This document shows positions 48,837 to 56,550 of a stretch of 64,000 nt of DNA, one piece after another. Position 1 is the stretch's first letter; each line of letters opens with the position of its first letter. Below the pieces are notes generated by a model that searched no databases, was not told the origin of the DNA, and was given only the letters and a program-made list of their open reading frames with translations. Made by a program: the position numbers and the translations under genes. Source of the DNA: Thiomicrorhabdus indica (GTDB taxonomy: Bacteria > Pseudomonadota > Gammaproteobacteria > Thiomicrospirales > Thiomicrospiraceae); contig NZ_CP033040.1 of the NCBI RefSeq assembly GCF_004293625.1, positions 1,116,001 through 1,180,000 of the forward strand, given 5' to 3'.

Positions 48837-49358
48837 ATGAAACGAATAAACCTTTCTAAAACATTTACCGGCCGGTTGATGTTTTCTCAGCAAGAAAAAT
48901 CATTGAATCATCGCATTGTGTTTGCGTGGGTTTTTCTGGTTGTTTTGTGTTTGCCTTTTACGGTTCAATCTGCCGATGACTATCAAAAACTTGAAGATGA
49001 AGCCTTGCATAGTCGATTGGTGAATGTTGCATTGGAATTGGATTGGTTGAATCAAAAATGTCGAGGTTTGAGTATTCAGCGAAATTTTAAACAAGTGAAT
49101 CGTTTGTTTATTAATAAATATAGCTTGAGTGCCAATAATTACATTGAGGGCTTTTTCGCTAGAGAAATTCGAGATTATAAAGCTGATAAATCACGGGAAA
49201 TGATTCGTTTACTTGCTCAGAAAAAGGGCTGTAAACAGGCTTTGAAAGAAGATTGGGATAGAGATTTAAAAAAAGAATTTAATACGCTGCTGCGGAAAGT
49301 TGAAGAGTCGAGTTGGTTTCCGGTTGTTGATCGTTTAATTCCTGCGGACTTGGAGTGA
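48837..49358 (+). CDS. Predicted exported protein of unknown function
   Basis: A 173-aa protein that I do not recognise. A hydrophobic segment (about 27-44, VFAWVFLVVLCLPF) ending TVQSADD looks like a signal peptide with a long N-region. The mature part is helical, charged and carries two cysteines (NQKCRGL and KKGCKQ). AAAGGATAG gives the ATG 48837 a good ribosome-binding site. Iterated-palindrome copy 19 is read Thr-Gly-Arg in the N-region and ends 2 bp before an alternative in-frame ATG (48879). It lies 6 bp upstream of greB. Confidence 0.7.
   Translation: MKRINLSKTFTGRLMFSQQEKSLNHRIVFAWVFLVVLCLPFTVQSADDYQKLEDEALHSRLVNVALELDWLNQKCRGLSIQRNFKQVNRLFINKYSLSANNYIEGFFAREIRDYKADKSREMIRLLAQKKGCKQALKEDWDRDLKKEFNTLLRKVEESSWFPVVDRLIPADLE
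48867..48876. repeat. Iterated palindrome, copy 19 (N-region of exported protein)
   Basis: Exact ACCGGCCGGT and the only exact copy read as Thr-Gly-Arg. Confidence 0.95.
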
Positions 49359-49364
49359 TTAGTC

Positions 49365-49856
49365 TTGGCAAATCCGAATAATTTGATTACACCTGAAGGT
49401 CGTCAAGCAATGGAAAAAGAGCTTGATTATTTATGGCGAGTGGAGCGAAGACAAACCACTCAAGCGGTAACAGAAGCCGCCGCACACGGCGATCGCAGTG
49501 AAAATGCGGAATACAAAGAAGGGAAACGGCGCTTACGAGAAATCGACCGTCGTTTACGATTTTTGCGCAAGCGGTTGGAGCAGTTGCAAGTGGTGCATTA
49601 TTCGCCACAACAAGAAGGTAAGGTCTTTTTTGGTGCTTGGGTGGAAATAGAAAATGAAACCGGTGAAACCAAGCAACTTCGCATTGTGGGTGGCGATGAA
49701 TTTGACCCTTCCAAAGGTTATATTTCTGTGCGTTCCCCAATGGCGAGAGCCTTGATTGGCCATGAAGTGGATGATGAAATTACCGTACAAACCCCAGAAG
49801 GAAAGGGCGTTTGGTTTATTAATAGCATTCAATATAAGAGTTTTGAAAGTAATTAG
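49365..49856 (+). CDS. greB: Transcription elongation factor GreB
   Basis: A 163-aa factor that rescues backtracked RNA polymerase by stimulating transcript cleavage. The N-terminal coiled coil carries the acidic tip (AAAHGDRSENAEYKEGKRRL), and the C-terminal FKBP-like domain contains GDEFDPSKGYISVRSPMARA-type sequence (GreB rather than GreA). The start is TTG 49365, with GGAG at good spacing inside the previous gene's end. A 9-bp tandem repeat overlaps its stop codon. Confidence 0.93.
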   Translation: MANPNNLITPEGRQAMEKELDYLWRVERRQTTQAVTEAAAHGDRSENAEYKEGKRRLREIDRRLRFLRKRLEQLQVVHYSPQQEGKVFFGAWVEIENETGETKQLRIVGGDEFDPSKGYISVRSPMARALIGHEVDDEITVQTPEGKGVWFINSIQYKSFESN

Positions 49857-49878
49857 CTGAATTAGCTGAATTAGCTGA
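49852..49878. repeat. Three tandem copies of the 9-mer ATTAGCTGA
   Basis: Perfect triplicate spanning the greB TAG stop. It lies just before the convergent hsdR end, at the edge of the restriction island. Confidence 0.9.
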
Positions 49879-49904
49879 TCCAGCTAGAAATGGTGGGCAG
49901 GATA

Positions 49905-52775
49905 TTACTCCGGCGCACCATCAATAAAGGTCTTGATATAGCCAAGCACCTTGTCTAAAACTCGTTGTGAAACGGCTTTACGTTTGAGCAATTTCGGTTT
50001 TTCATTCATTGCATTCACCACATCATCACGGAATGGCAGGCGTTCGGTAAACAGATAGCTGGAGATCATTTTGGTGACTTTATCGGCATCCAAATTTTCT
50101 TCACTGCAAATCTTTTCAATCTCGGCTTTGCCTTGTGCATCCCAGAACTTTTTAAACTCGGCTTCTACGTCATTCCCTGATTGCACTTTAGGCAGATGTT
50201 CTTCAATAAATTTCTCGATAAGCTGTTTCTTGGAGCGCAGTTTCGGGTCGTTTGAAATCGTATTAAAGATGCTTTCTTTTTTAGCCTTGTGGTCTTCTTC
50301 GGTTTCCGTGTCTTTGAGTTGTCCAAGCAGTTTAAGAATGTAGGCGACATTGATTTCATCACGGTGAATCAGTTCCAGTTCAAAATCCACGTCGTTCAAA
50401 ATCGAGACTTTTTCTGTGGCTTGATTACTGCGTACTTTGTCATGTAAGTCTTGGTATTTACTGCTGTAATCCACATATTCTTGTTCTTCGATATTCAGAT
50501 CGGCAAACTCAAAATCGGTAAAGGTGTTGAGCACATTAAAAGTTCGCATCAATTCACGATAAGCCTTAATGAAGGCAAACTCTTCCTCTTCGCCCTGAAG
50601 CTGGTTCACGCTATCAACGGTTGGCGCAATCGCTTTAAGTTTTTCTAGGGCTTCATTAAAGCGCTGAACATACACCTCGTAGGGCTCAAGGAGAATAGTG
50701 TCTTTGGCGTTTTTATTCGAGAACAGACTGATCGCATCATCGGTGGCTTGTTTCAAATTACGGAAACTGACAATATTACCTTGTGACTTTTTCTCGCCCA
50801 TGGTTCGGTTAGTACGAGAGAAGGCTTGAATCAGTCCGTGATATTTGAGGTTCTTATCAACATAGAACGTGTTCAACGGCTTGGAATCAAACCCTGTCAG
50901 GAACATATTCACCACCAGCAGAATATCGACTTCGCGCTCGCGCACTCGTCTGGCCAGTTCATTGTAGTAGTTGTAGAAAGATTGGCTGTCTTTGGTGGTG
51001 TATTTGGTGCCAAACATTGCATTGTAATCACCAATGTAAGATTCCAACTTATCACGGCTATGCTGATTGACCTTTTTGCCCGTCATATCGGTGGTTTCTT
51101 CAGCAATCAGATCATTCGCATCTTTATCTTCTTTATTCGCGGCATAGCTAAAAATGGTGGCGACTTTAAGATTATGATCGCCATTGTCTTTTTTCTGCTT
51201 AAACAAATCGTAGTAAGCCGTCAGCACTTCCACCGAACTCACGCAAAACATAGCGGTAAACTCTTTGGCGTGAGTTTTCCGGTCATGGTTAGCAATGATG
51301 TAATCAACAATCGCTTCAAGGCGCTGTGGAGCTTCTAACACTTCTTTGGTGTTAATCGCTTCCACTTCAAGGTCTTTAATTTGCTCTTGCTGTTTAAAAG
51401 TCTGGATATACTCAACCGCAAACTTCAAAACATTCTCGTCACGAATCGCATCGGTAATCACATATTTGTGCAGACACTCGCCAAACAGGTCTTTGGTGGT
51501 GCGTTTACCGTGTTGATTACCAGAGACGTTTTCGGCAAAGATCGGTGTACCCGTAAAGCCAAACATTTGATAGCGGTTGAAATACTCGGTAATGCGCTTG
51601 TGGGTGTCTCCAAACTGGCTGCGGTGACATTCATCAAAAATAAAGATGATGTGCTTGTCTTTCAGTGGTTCCATCGCCGACTGATAACGCTCTTTCATAA
51701 TCGCGGTATTCAGCTTTTGCAGTGTGGTGACAATCAACTTGGTGTCATCGCCTAACTGTTTCACCAGTTTTTGGGTGTTGTCGGTACTATCGACACTGCT
51801 TTCACTAAACGCATTAAACTCTTTAGAAGTCTGATAATCGAGGTCTTTACGATCCACACAGAACACGACCTTATCGACTTTGGGTAAGTTGGTGAGAATT
51901 TGCGCGGCTTTGAAAGAGGTCAGTGTTTTCCCCGAACCCGTGGTGTGCCAAATATAACCGTTATGTACTGAATTCATGACCTTGTCGATAATCGACTCTA
52001 CCGCGTAATATTGATAGGGTCTAAGCACCATTAGAATCTTATCGGTCTGATTTAAGACAATATATTTGGTAATCATCTTCGAGAGGTGACACTTCTCTAA
52101 AAAGGTCTTGGTGAACTGCTCAAGCTGAGTAATTTGATTATTCTCTCTGTCCGACCAGAAGAACGTCTGTTTAAACGACTGTTTGCGGTTATTGGCGTAA
52201 TACTTAGTGTTCACACCGTTACTGATGACAAACAACTGAATGTATTGGAATAGCCCCGAACCTGCACCGTAAGAATGGCGCTGATAGCGATTGGTTTGAT
52301 TAAAGGCTTCTTTAAGCTCCAAACCACGGCGTTTTAACTCAATTTGAACCAACGGCAAACCATTAATCAAAATTGTCACGTCATAGCGGTTTTTGTAGCT
52401 TCCTTCCATCGTAACTTGATGGGTCACTTGGTATTGGTTTTGACACCACTCGATTTGGTCAATGAACTCAATGTAAAAGGTGGTTTCATCATCCCGTTGC
52501 AGATTGAACTTATCGCGCAAAGTCTCCGCACGCTCAAACACACTGCCTTTATTCAGGTGGTTCACAATCTTGGCAAACTCATTCTCTGAAAAAGTCGTCT
52601 TATTGTGCTTTTCCAACTGAATTTTTAGGTTCGCCAACAACGCGGTTTCGTCATTAATCCGGACAGGCGCAAAGCCTTGATCAATAAGCTGTTGGATTAG
52701 ATTGTTTTCTAATTGCGCTTCGGACTGTAATTTAGGGACAGCATAGACACCGCTTTGATCTTCAACTTGGCTCAT
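49905..52775 (-). CDS. hsdR: Type I restriction enzyme endonuclease/translocase subunit
   Basis: A 956-aa motor and nuclease subunit that translocates and cuts unmethylated DNA with HsdM and HsdS. The N-terminal PD-(D/E)XK nuclease region includes YDVTILINGLPLVQIELKRR. The superfamily 2 helicase core has HTTGSGKTLTSFKAAQIL (Walker A), IFDECHRSQFGD (Walker B) and FGFTGTPIF. A helical C-terminal part contacts HsdM. It is separated from hsdM and hsdS by about 2.5 kb of cargo genes and has its own upstream terminator-bounded region. It appears intact. Confidence 0.94.
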   Translation of the reverse strand: MSQVEDQSGVYAVPKLQSEAQLENNLIQQLIDQGFAPVRINDETALLANLKIQLEKHNKTTFSENEFAKIVNHLNKGSVFERAETLRDKFNLQRDDETTFYIEFIDQIEWCQNQYQVTHQVTMEGSYKNRYDVTILINGLPLVQIELKRRGLELKEAFNQTNRYQRHSYGAGSGLFQYIQLFVISNGVNTKYYANNRKQSFKQTFFWSDRENNQITQLEQFTKTFLEKCHLSKMITKYIVLNQTDKILMVLRPYQYYAVESIIDKVMNSVHNGYIWHTTGSGKTLTSFKAAQILTNLPKVDKVVFCVDRKDLDYQTSKEFNAFSESSVDSTDNTQKLVKQLGDDTKLIVTTLQKLNTAIMKERYQSAMEPLKDKHIIFIFDECHRSQFGDTHKRITEYFNRYQMFGFTGTPIFAENVSGNQHGKRTTKDLFGECLHKYVITDAIRDENVLKFAVEYIQTFKQQEQIKDLEVEAINTKEVLEAPQRLEAIVDYIIANHDRKTHAKEFTAMFCVSSVEVLTAYYDLFKQKKDNGDHNLKVATIFSYAANKEDKDANDLIAEETTDMTGKKVNQHSRDKLESYIGDYNAMFGTKYTTKDSQSFYNYYNELARRVREREVDILLVVNMFLTGFDSKPLNTFYVDKNLKYHGLIQAFSRTNRTMGEKKSQGNIVSFRNLKQATDDAISLFSNKNAKDTILLEPYEVYVQRFNEALEKLKAIAPTVDSVNQLQGEEEEFAFIKAYRELMRTFNVLNTFTDFEFADLNIEEQEYVDYSSKYQDLHDKVRSNQATEKVSILNDVDFELELIHRDEINVAYILKLLGQLKDTETEEDHKAKKESIFNTISNDPKLRSKKQLIEKFIEEHLPKVQSGNDVEAEFKKFWDAQGKAEIEKICSEENLDADKVTKMISSYLFTERLPFRDDVVNAMNEKPKLLKRKAVSQRVLDKVLGYIKTFIDGAPE

Positions 52776-52819
52776 AAAGGTTTATTTTTTGTAAATTGAA
52801 TTTTGAAATTTTGGCAAAG

Positions 52820-52843
52820 AAAAAGCACCTGAATCGGTGCTTT
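52820..52843 (-). terminator. Intrinsic terminator after the DUF3037 gene
   Basis: Stem AAAGCACC (52822-52829) with GGTGCTTT (52836-52843). On the minus strand it is followed by a T-rich run, so it would stop the HipA-like/DUF3037 transcript before hsdR. Confidence 0.75.
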
Positions 52844-52845
52844 GA

Positions 52846-53679
52846 TTATGATTCGACTTGTTCTAAAAACCTGCCAATCGTTTGGGTGTCTTGGCTGTTT
52901 GCAACGGTGACATTCAATCTTTCAAATTGATCCAGTGCAAAATTCAGTGCTGTTTTTAGTTCTGGCTTTGCACTCTCTTCATAAACAATTAGGTGTTTTT
53001 GTGGTTCAAGCAATTGAGCACTCATCAAACCATTTAAATGTGCTATCCAATTCAACGCGTGCTCTGTCACTTTATTAGCCTGATCATAACCGGCAAAACT
53101 CAATGGTTTGATACTGGTTAAATGTTCATTTTCATAAAACGGCAAGGTCGCTTTTACGCCGAATTCTTTCTGCTCTAAACGTTTTTCTTTGTAAATTTTA
53201 TCTAGGTGACGAGCAGCAAGTACCGTTGTCTTAAAATTTCTCGCTAGTTCTGCATCATGATTTTGGCTTTTGTACTTTTCACTTTCGAAGTTCACCAAGT
53301 CTTGATTAAGCGTTTCTAATGCCTGTTGTATGGTTTGCCCGTCAGCTAAAAATTTCACTCGTACTGTTGAATACTGCAACAAACCATCTTTAGGCTTTAC
53401 CACCTCATTAAACAAGGCTTGTTTATTGTTTGATTGCGGCATAAATTCTTGAACACGCAACAATTCATCTTCAGCCAATCTCAGCACATCTTTAAACAGT
53501 TCTTTGCCTTTCAGAGTTGGGAAAAAAGCATGAACTCTTTTTGTTTTTCGCACATCATTTAACACAAACGCCAACTCACCGGTTTGCACGCACTGACCTA
53601 CCACCCCGATATTGACAAACTCTTCACGGCGAGCATAAGGAATAAAGCGAATTAAACTGTATTTAAGCGTTTTTTTCAT
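52846..53679 (-). CDS. DUF3037 family protein
   Basis: About 277 aa. The start MKKTLKYSLIRFIPYARREE with NIGVVGQCVQTGELAF is typical of DUF3037, commonly encoded next to HipA-like kinases. The ATG 53679 is chosen over an upstream in-frame start because it overlaps the stop of the HipA-like gene as ATGA, indicating translational coupling. The rest is helical and charged without a recognised catalytic motif. A damaged second copy of its 5' end lies at 55063-55175. Confidence 0.75.
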   Translation of the reverse strand: MKKTLKYSLIRFIPYARREEFVNIGVVGQCVQTGELAFVLNDVRKTKRVHAFFPTLKGKELFKDVLRLAEDELLRVQEFMPQSNNKQALFNEVVKPKDGLLQYSTVRVKFLADGQTIQQALETLNQDLVNFESEKYKSQNHDAELARNFKTTVLAARHLDKIYKEKRLEQKEFGVKATLPFYENEHLTSIKPLSFAGYDQANKVTEHALNWIAHLNGLMSAQLLEPQKHLIVYEESAKPELKTALNFALDQFERLNVTVANSQDTQTIGRFLEQVES

Positions 53680-54386
53680 GACATTTGACTCCACAAAGCA
53701 CCATTCGCTCTGTCTAACAAGCCGCGACGAATTTGATCCAAGTTTAACGAAAACGTTTCTGCTTCTAACCACTCATTTGGGATAGAAGACACAATATCAT
53801 CCCACTTTTGCATCACATTTAAAAGCCGAGATTGATAGCCATCTCTCAGCAAGCCATCCTGATAAACAACTTCACCGGCCGGTCGAAAAACATGATGATC
53901 AGCAAAACCGAACTCTGGCTGACAAATAAGGTTATGGTCAATCACATATAAACCTTGTGACAAGGACCAAAGCAAGTTCACATTGCCACCTTGCTCAGTC
54001 AAATTGCGGTCATGATTCTGCACCCACAAATCAAAAACAAACAGATCACGTTTAACCTCTTCATCCACAAGACTTTCATTCGTCAAAGAATATTCCGAGC
54101 AATCAGCCACCAAACGCGATGCAAAGGCAAACTCTTCTTTTGGCTTAGACTATGCAAATGGATAAGGTGAACTTAACGCTTGATCCAAAAAAGCAACATC
54201 AAAAGCAGGCACATTTAAACCAAATTCTTTTGCCAAGCAAGCGCCCAGCAACTCTTTAACCAACTCGTCAAACGTCATGCCACCATCAAACTTCACCACA
54301 TACTCAACACCATTACCATCCAGACAACGCAGCGGCTTAGTGGCTCCTTGGTGCATTTGAGAAACGATTTCTTCAATAAAAATCAA
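53676..54386 (-). pseudogene. HipA-like kinase gene interrupted by one amber codon
   Basis: One continuous frame from TTG 54386 (AGAGGT ribosome-binding site) to the TGA at 53676, broken only by TAG at 54150-54152. Upstream part (78 codons): ATKPLRCLDGNGVEYVVKF, resembling a kinase ATP-binding lobe. Downstream part: FVFDLWVQNHDRNL and LYVIDHNL, the catalytic loop and metal-binding DH of the HipA-like family that pairs with DUF3037. About 12 codons between TAG and the next in-frame ATG/GTG keep good sequence, so the lesion looks recent. Readthrough or a suppressor tRNA are alternatives. Palindrome copy 20 is read Arg-Pro-Ala-Gly. Confidence 0.82.
53874..53883. repeat. Iterated palindrome, copy 20 (in HipA-like pseudogene)
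   Basis: Exact ACCGGCCGGT, read as Pro-Ala-Gly. It is the only exact copy within the restriction island. Confidence 0.95.
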
Positions 54387-54469
54387 TAGTGACCTCTGTT
54401 ATTTCAATTGAATGGTGAAAGATTAATTTTACTCTGACACTTTTATTCACTTTTATTCGAAACCTAATA

Positions 54470-54733
54470 TTATTCACCGTAATGTGTTTTCGCTCGAACG
54501 ACTAACACAACACATCTATCATTTTCTATTCGATAGACAATGCGGTCTTGGAAGCTGAGGCGAACAGAATAATAGCCTTTTAAATCTCCAATTAAGGGTT
54601 TACCTGTTTCCGGTGAAACCGAAATTTTATTTCGTAAAATGTCTTTGAGTTTGTTTTTTAACTTAGGTGTCAGCTTGGCGACATCTTTCTGTGCTTGTTT
54701 TGTGAACTCAATCCGGTAGTAATCGCAGTTCAC
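54470..54733 (-). CDS. RelE/YoeB-type toxin
   Basis: An 87-aa RelE/ParE-superfamily protein (FTKQAQKDVAKLTPKLKNKL; GDLKGYYSVRLSFQDRIVYR; VVLVVRAKTHYGE), most likely a ribosome-dependent mRNA endonuclease. The GTG start overlaps the antitoxin stop as GTGA, a four-base overlap. Its antitoxin is Phd/YefM-like, a common partner. It lies inside the type I restriction locus between hsdS and hsdR. Confidence 0.88.
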   Translation of the reverse strand: MNCDYYRIEFTKQAQKDVAKLTPKLKNKLKDILRNKISVSPETGKPLIGDLKGYYSVRLSFQDRIVYRIENDRCVVLVVRAKTHYGE

Positions 54734-54990
54734 AAAGGCTCTCCAAACACCTCTTCAAAACTCGCCACATCCCCAGAATCCGCTTCAATAACAGACTGAT
54801 TAAATTTTTGTTTAAAATCAGGTTGCGATAAAAGATGTAACGTCTCTTGCAGACTTTCATAATCAGCCTCAGACATAATGACGGCATTGCCAGATTTATG
54901 CTGTACCTGAAAAATTTCATGTTGTTGATTGGTTTGCTTAATGATTTCAAAAAATGACTTTCTTGCTTCTGTTGCTGTCATCGTAGCCAT
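54730..54990 (-). CDS. Phd/YefM-type antitoxin
   Basis: An 86-aa DNA-binding antitoxin. The N-terminal Phd/YefM fold shows TATEARKSFFEIIKQ and GNAVIMSEADYESLQETLHL. The acidic C-terminal tail (VIEADSGDVASFEEVFGEPL) would wrap the toxin. Both ATG 54990 and ATG 54981 are possible starts; GGA upstream favours neither strongly. Operator-like GTGTACC repeats lie just upstream. Translationally coupled to the toxin. Confidence 0.87.
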   Translation of the reverse strand: MATMTATEARKSFFEIIKQTNQQHEIFQVQHKSGNAVIMSEADYESLQETLHLLSQPDFKQKFNQSVIEADSGDVASFEEVFGEPL

Positions 54991-55012
54991 AATTCTAATT
55001 CCATTCTTTATT

Positions 55013-55036
55013 GTGTACCGAATAGTGTACCACTAT
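55013..55036 (-). promoter_or_regulatory. Probable antitoxin operator
   Basis: GTGTACC occurs twice 12 bp apart (55013-55019 and 55025-55031), and the second lies in the inverted repeat ATAGTG-TAC-CACTAT (55022-55036). Paired GTAC-centred boxes near the promoter are usual for Phd/YefM autoregulation. It is 23 bp upstream of the antitoxin ATG. Confidence 0.6.
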
Positions 55037-55062
55037 TTTGCAAAGGACCCAATTAACATAAA

Positions 55063-55175
55063 GCCAATTCACCGGTTTGCACGCACTGGCCTACCACCGA
55101 TATTGACAACTCTTCACGGCGAACATGAGGAATAAAGCGAATTAAGCTGTATTTAAGCGTTTTTTCATGACATTT
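55063..55175 (-). pseudogene. Decayed fragment of a second DUF3037 gene (5' end)
   Basis: About 113 bp matching 53571-53688, the first 36 codons of the intact DUF3037 gene including the CATGACATTT start region. It has several substitutions and at least three small deletions that break the frame. It has the same orientation as the intact gene. The two copies form a direct repeat flanking the HipA-like gene and the toxin-antitoxin pair. Confidence 0.85.
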
Positions 55176-55278
55176 TCTCGCTCCTACATCTTGTTTAAGA
55201 GCGGAACTTGTCACACTGCAAGTTTGCATTCCCAGGTAGAACGTGGGAACGAGTTAAATAAATTGTTAACTCATTTAT

Positions 55279-56550
55279 CTAAACAAACATCTTCTGCAAT
55301 AAGCCTTTTTTAAAGGCTTGGGTTTGGTTTAGAGTGGTTTGGGTTTGTTGGATTTTTTGGTCAATTGCGGTTAGGAAATCGGCGATTTTTTGTTGTTCTT
55401 CTATACAAGGTAGTTTTATTTTAATCTCACCAACTTGTTGAAGGTTTAAGTTGGGCTGTGCTCCAACAGATAAAACTTGGCGAATATATTTTGATATTTC
55501 AGATAAATTTAATGATAGATGAATGAAAGGAACATGGCGTTTATCGGCAAGTCGAATTATCGCGATAGCTTGATTAGTGTTAGCTGGTAAGTCATTAGAA
55601 GTAATAATCGCAGTTCGACCTAAAGTCCCTGCAATCGAAAACACAATATCATTTTCCATCAACCTTGAACGCTTCATAGCGTCATCACATTTGGCTGAAA
55701 TCTTTGCTGTTTTACTATTATCAACTCTGTGATTAGCCAAACTTTCAGCTTTAATAAAATTAATTCCCTCAACTTGAAAGATATGCCCAATACTTGTCGG
55801 TGTTGTTCCTTTGGTAATTAAAGACGTCACTGAATTTAGCTTTACAAAACCCCACTCAGGGTAGTCGTTGCCTTGGTCGTCTTTGAAGCGGGTTTGCTGG
55901 GTGAAGAGTTGTTGCATGACGCCTTTTTTGTAGTCGGTGAGCAGACGGTGTTTTTCGGTGAGCTGTTCGATTTTTTGATCGACCGAAGAAAGGAAGTCCG
56001 CGATTTTTTGTTGTTCTTCAATTTTTGGTATAAAGACGGGCAAGGACTTTACTGTATACAGCGATAAGTTTTTAATAGTTGAACCAGTTAGTTGTCCATT
56101 AAAAAACTTTCTTACATGAGTAGTTTGAATGTAGTTTGAAACAAATCTTTTTTCTGATTTTTCAGGGTCAACATTTATATAACAAGCACTTTTGCCGAGG
56201 ACAATTTTTTCACCTCTAAAAAACGCCATATTTCCAATAGTGCCGTTTATTGACAGCAATATCGTATTGTTATGTAACTCTCTTTGATGCTTTTGGAACT
56301 CGGCCTCGTTTACCCTTTTAGTTTTTTCATCAATTGCAATTCTGCCATTAATTAGATTATTTCCATTCACAAAAAAATAATCACCCTGTTCATCATAAAT
56401 GGGGGTACTGTGAATACCATCGCTGATCTTAGTCGTTAACAAACCTAGCTTAACTCTTTGCAAAGAGTCATTAAACTCAGGAAATCTCAGTTCTGGCTCC
56501 GCTACGCTACGCGCAGTCTTCGATTCAGGCACACATTTCAAATCACTCAT
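55279..56550 (-). CDS. hsdS: Type I restriction-modification specificity subunit
   Basis: A 423-aa DNA-recognition subunit with two target recognition domains. The central conserved helix (EEQQKIADFLSSVDQKIEQL, then YKKGVMQQLF) and the C-terminal one (EEQQKIADFLTAIDQKIQQT, then FKKGLLQKMF) are near-duplicates, as expected for the two-fold architecture. The halves before each define the bipartite target, which cannot be read from sequence. The start overlaps the hsdM stop by one base (TAATG). Confidence 0.94.
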   Translation of the reverse strand: MSDLKCVPESKTARSVAEPELRFPEFNDSLQRVKLGLLTTKISDGIHSTPIYDEQGDYFFVNGNNLINGRIAIDEKTKRVNEAEFQKHQRELHNNTILLSINGTIGNMAFFRGEKIVLGKSACYINVDPEKSEKRFVSNYIQTTHVRKFFNGQLTGSTIKNLSLYTVKSLPVFIPKIEEQQKIADFLSSVDQKIEQLTEKHRLLTDYKKGVMQQLFTQQTRFKDDQGNDYPEWGFVKLNSVTSLITKGTTPTSIGHIFQVEGINFIKAESLANHRVDNSKTAKISAKCDDAMKRSRLMENDIVFSIAGTLGRTAIITSNDLPANTNQAIAIIRLADKRHVPFIHLSLNLSEISKYIRQVLSVGAQPNLNLQQVGEIKIKLPCIEEQQKIADFLTAIDQKIQQTQTTLNQTQAFKKGLLQKMFV

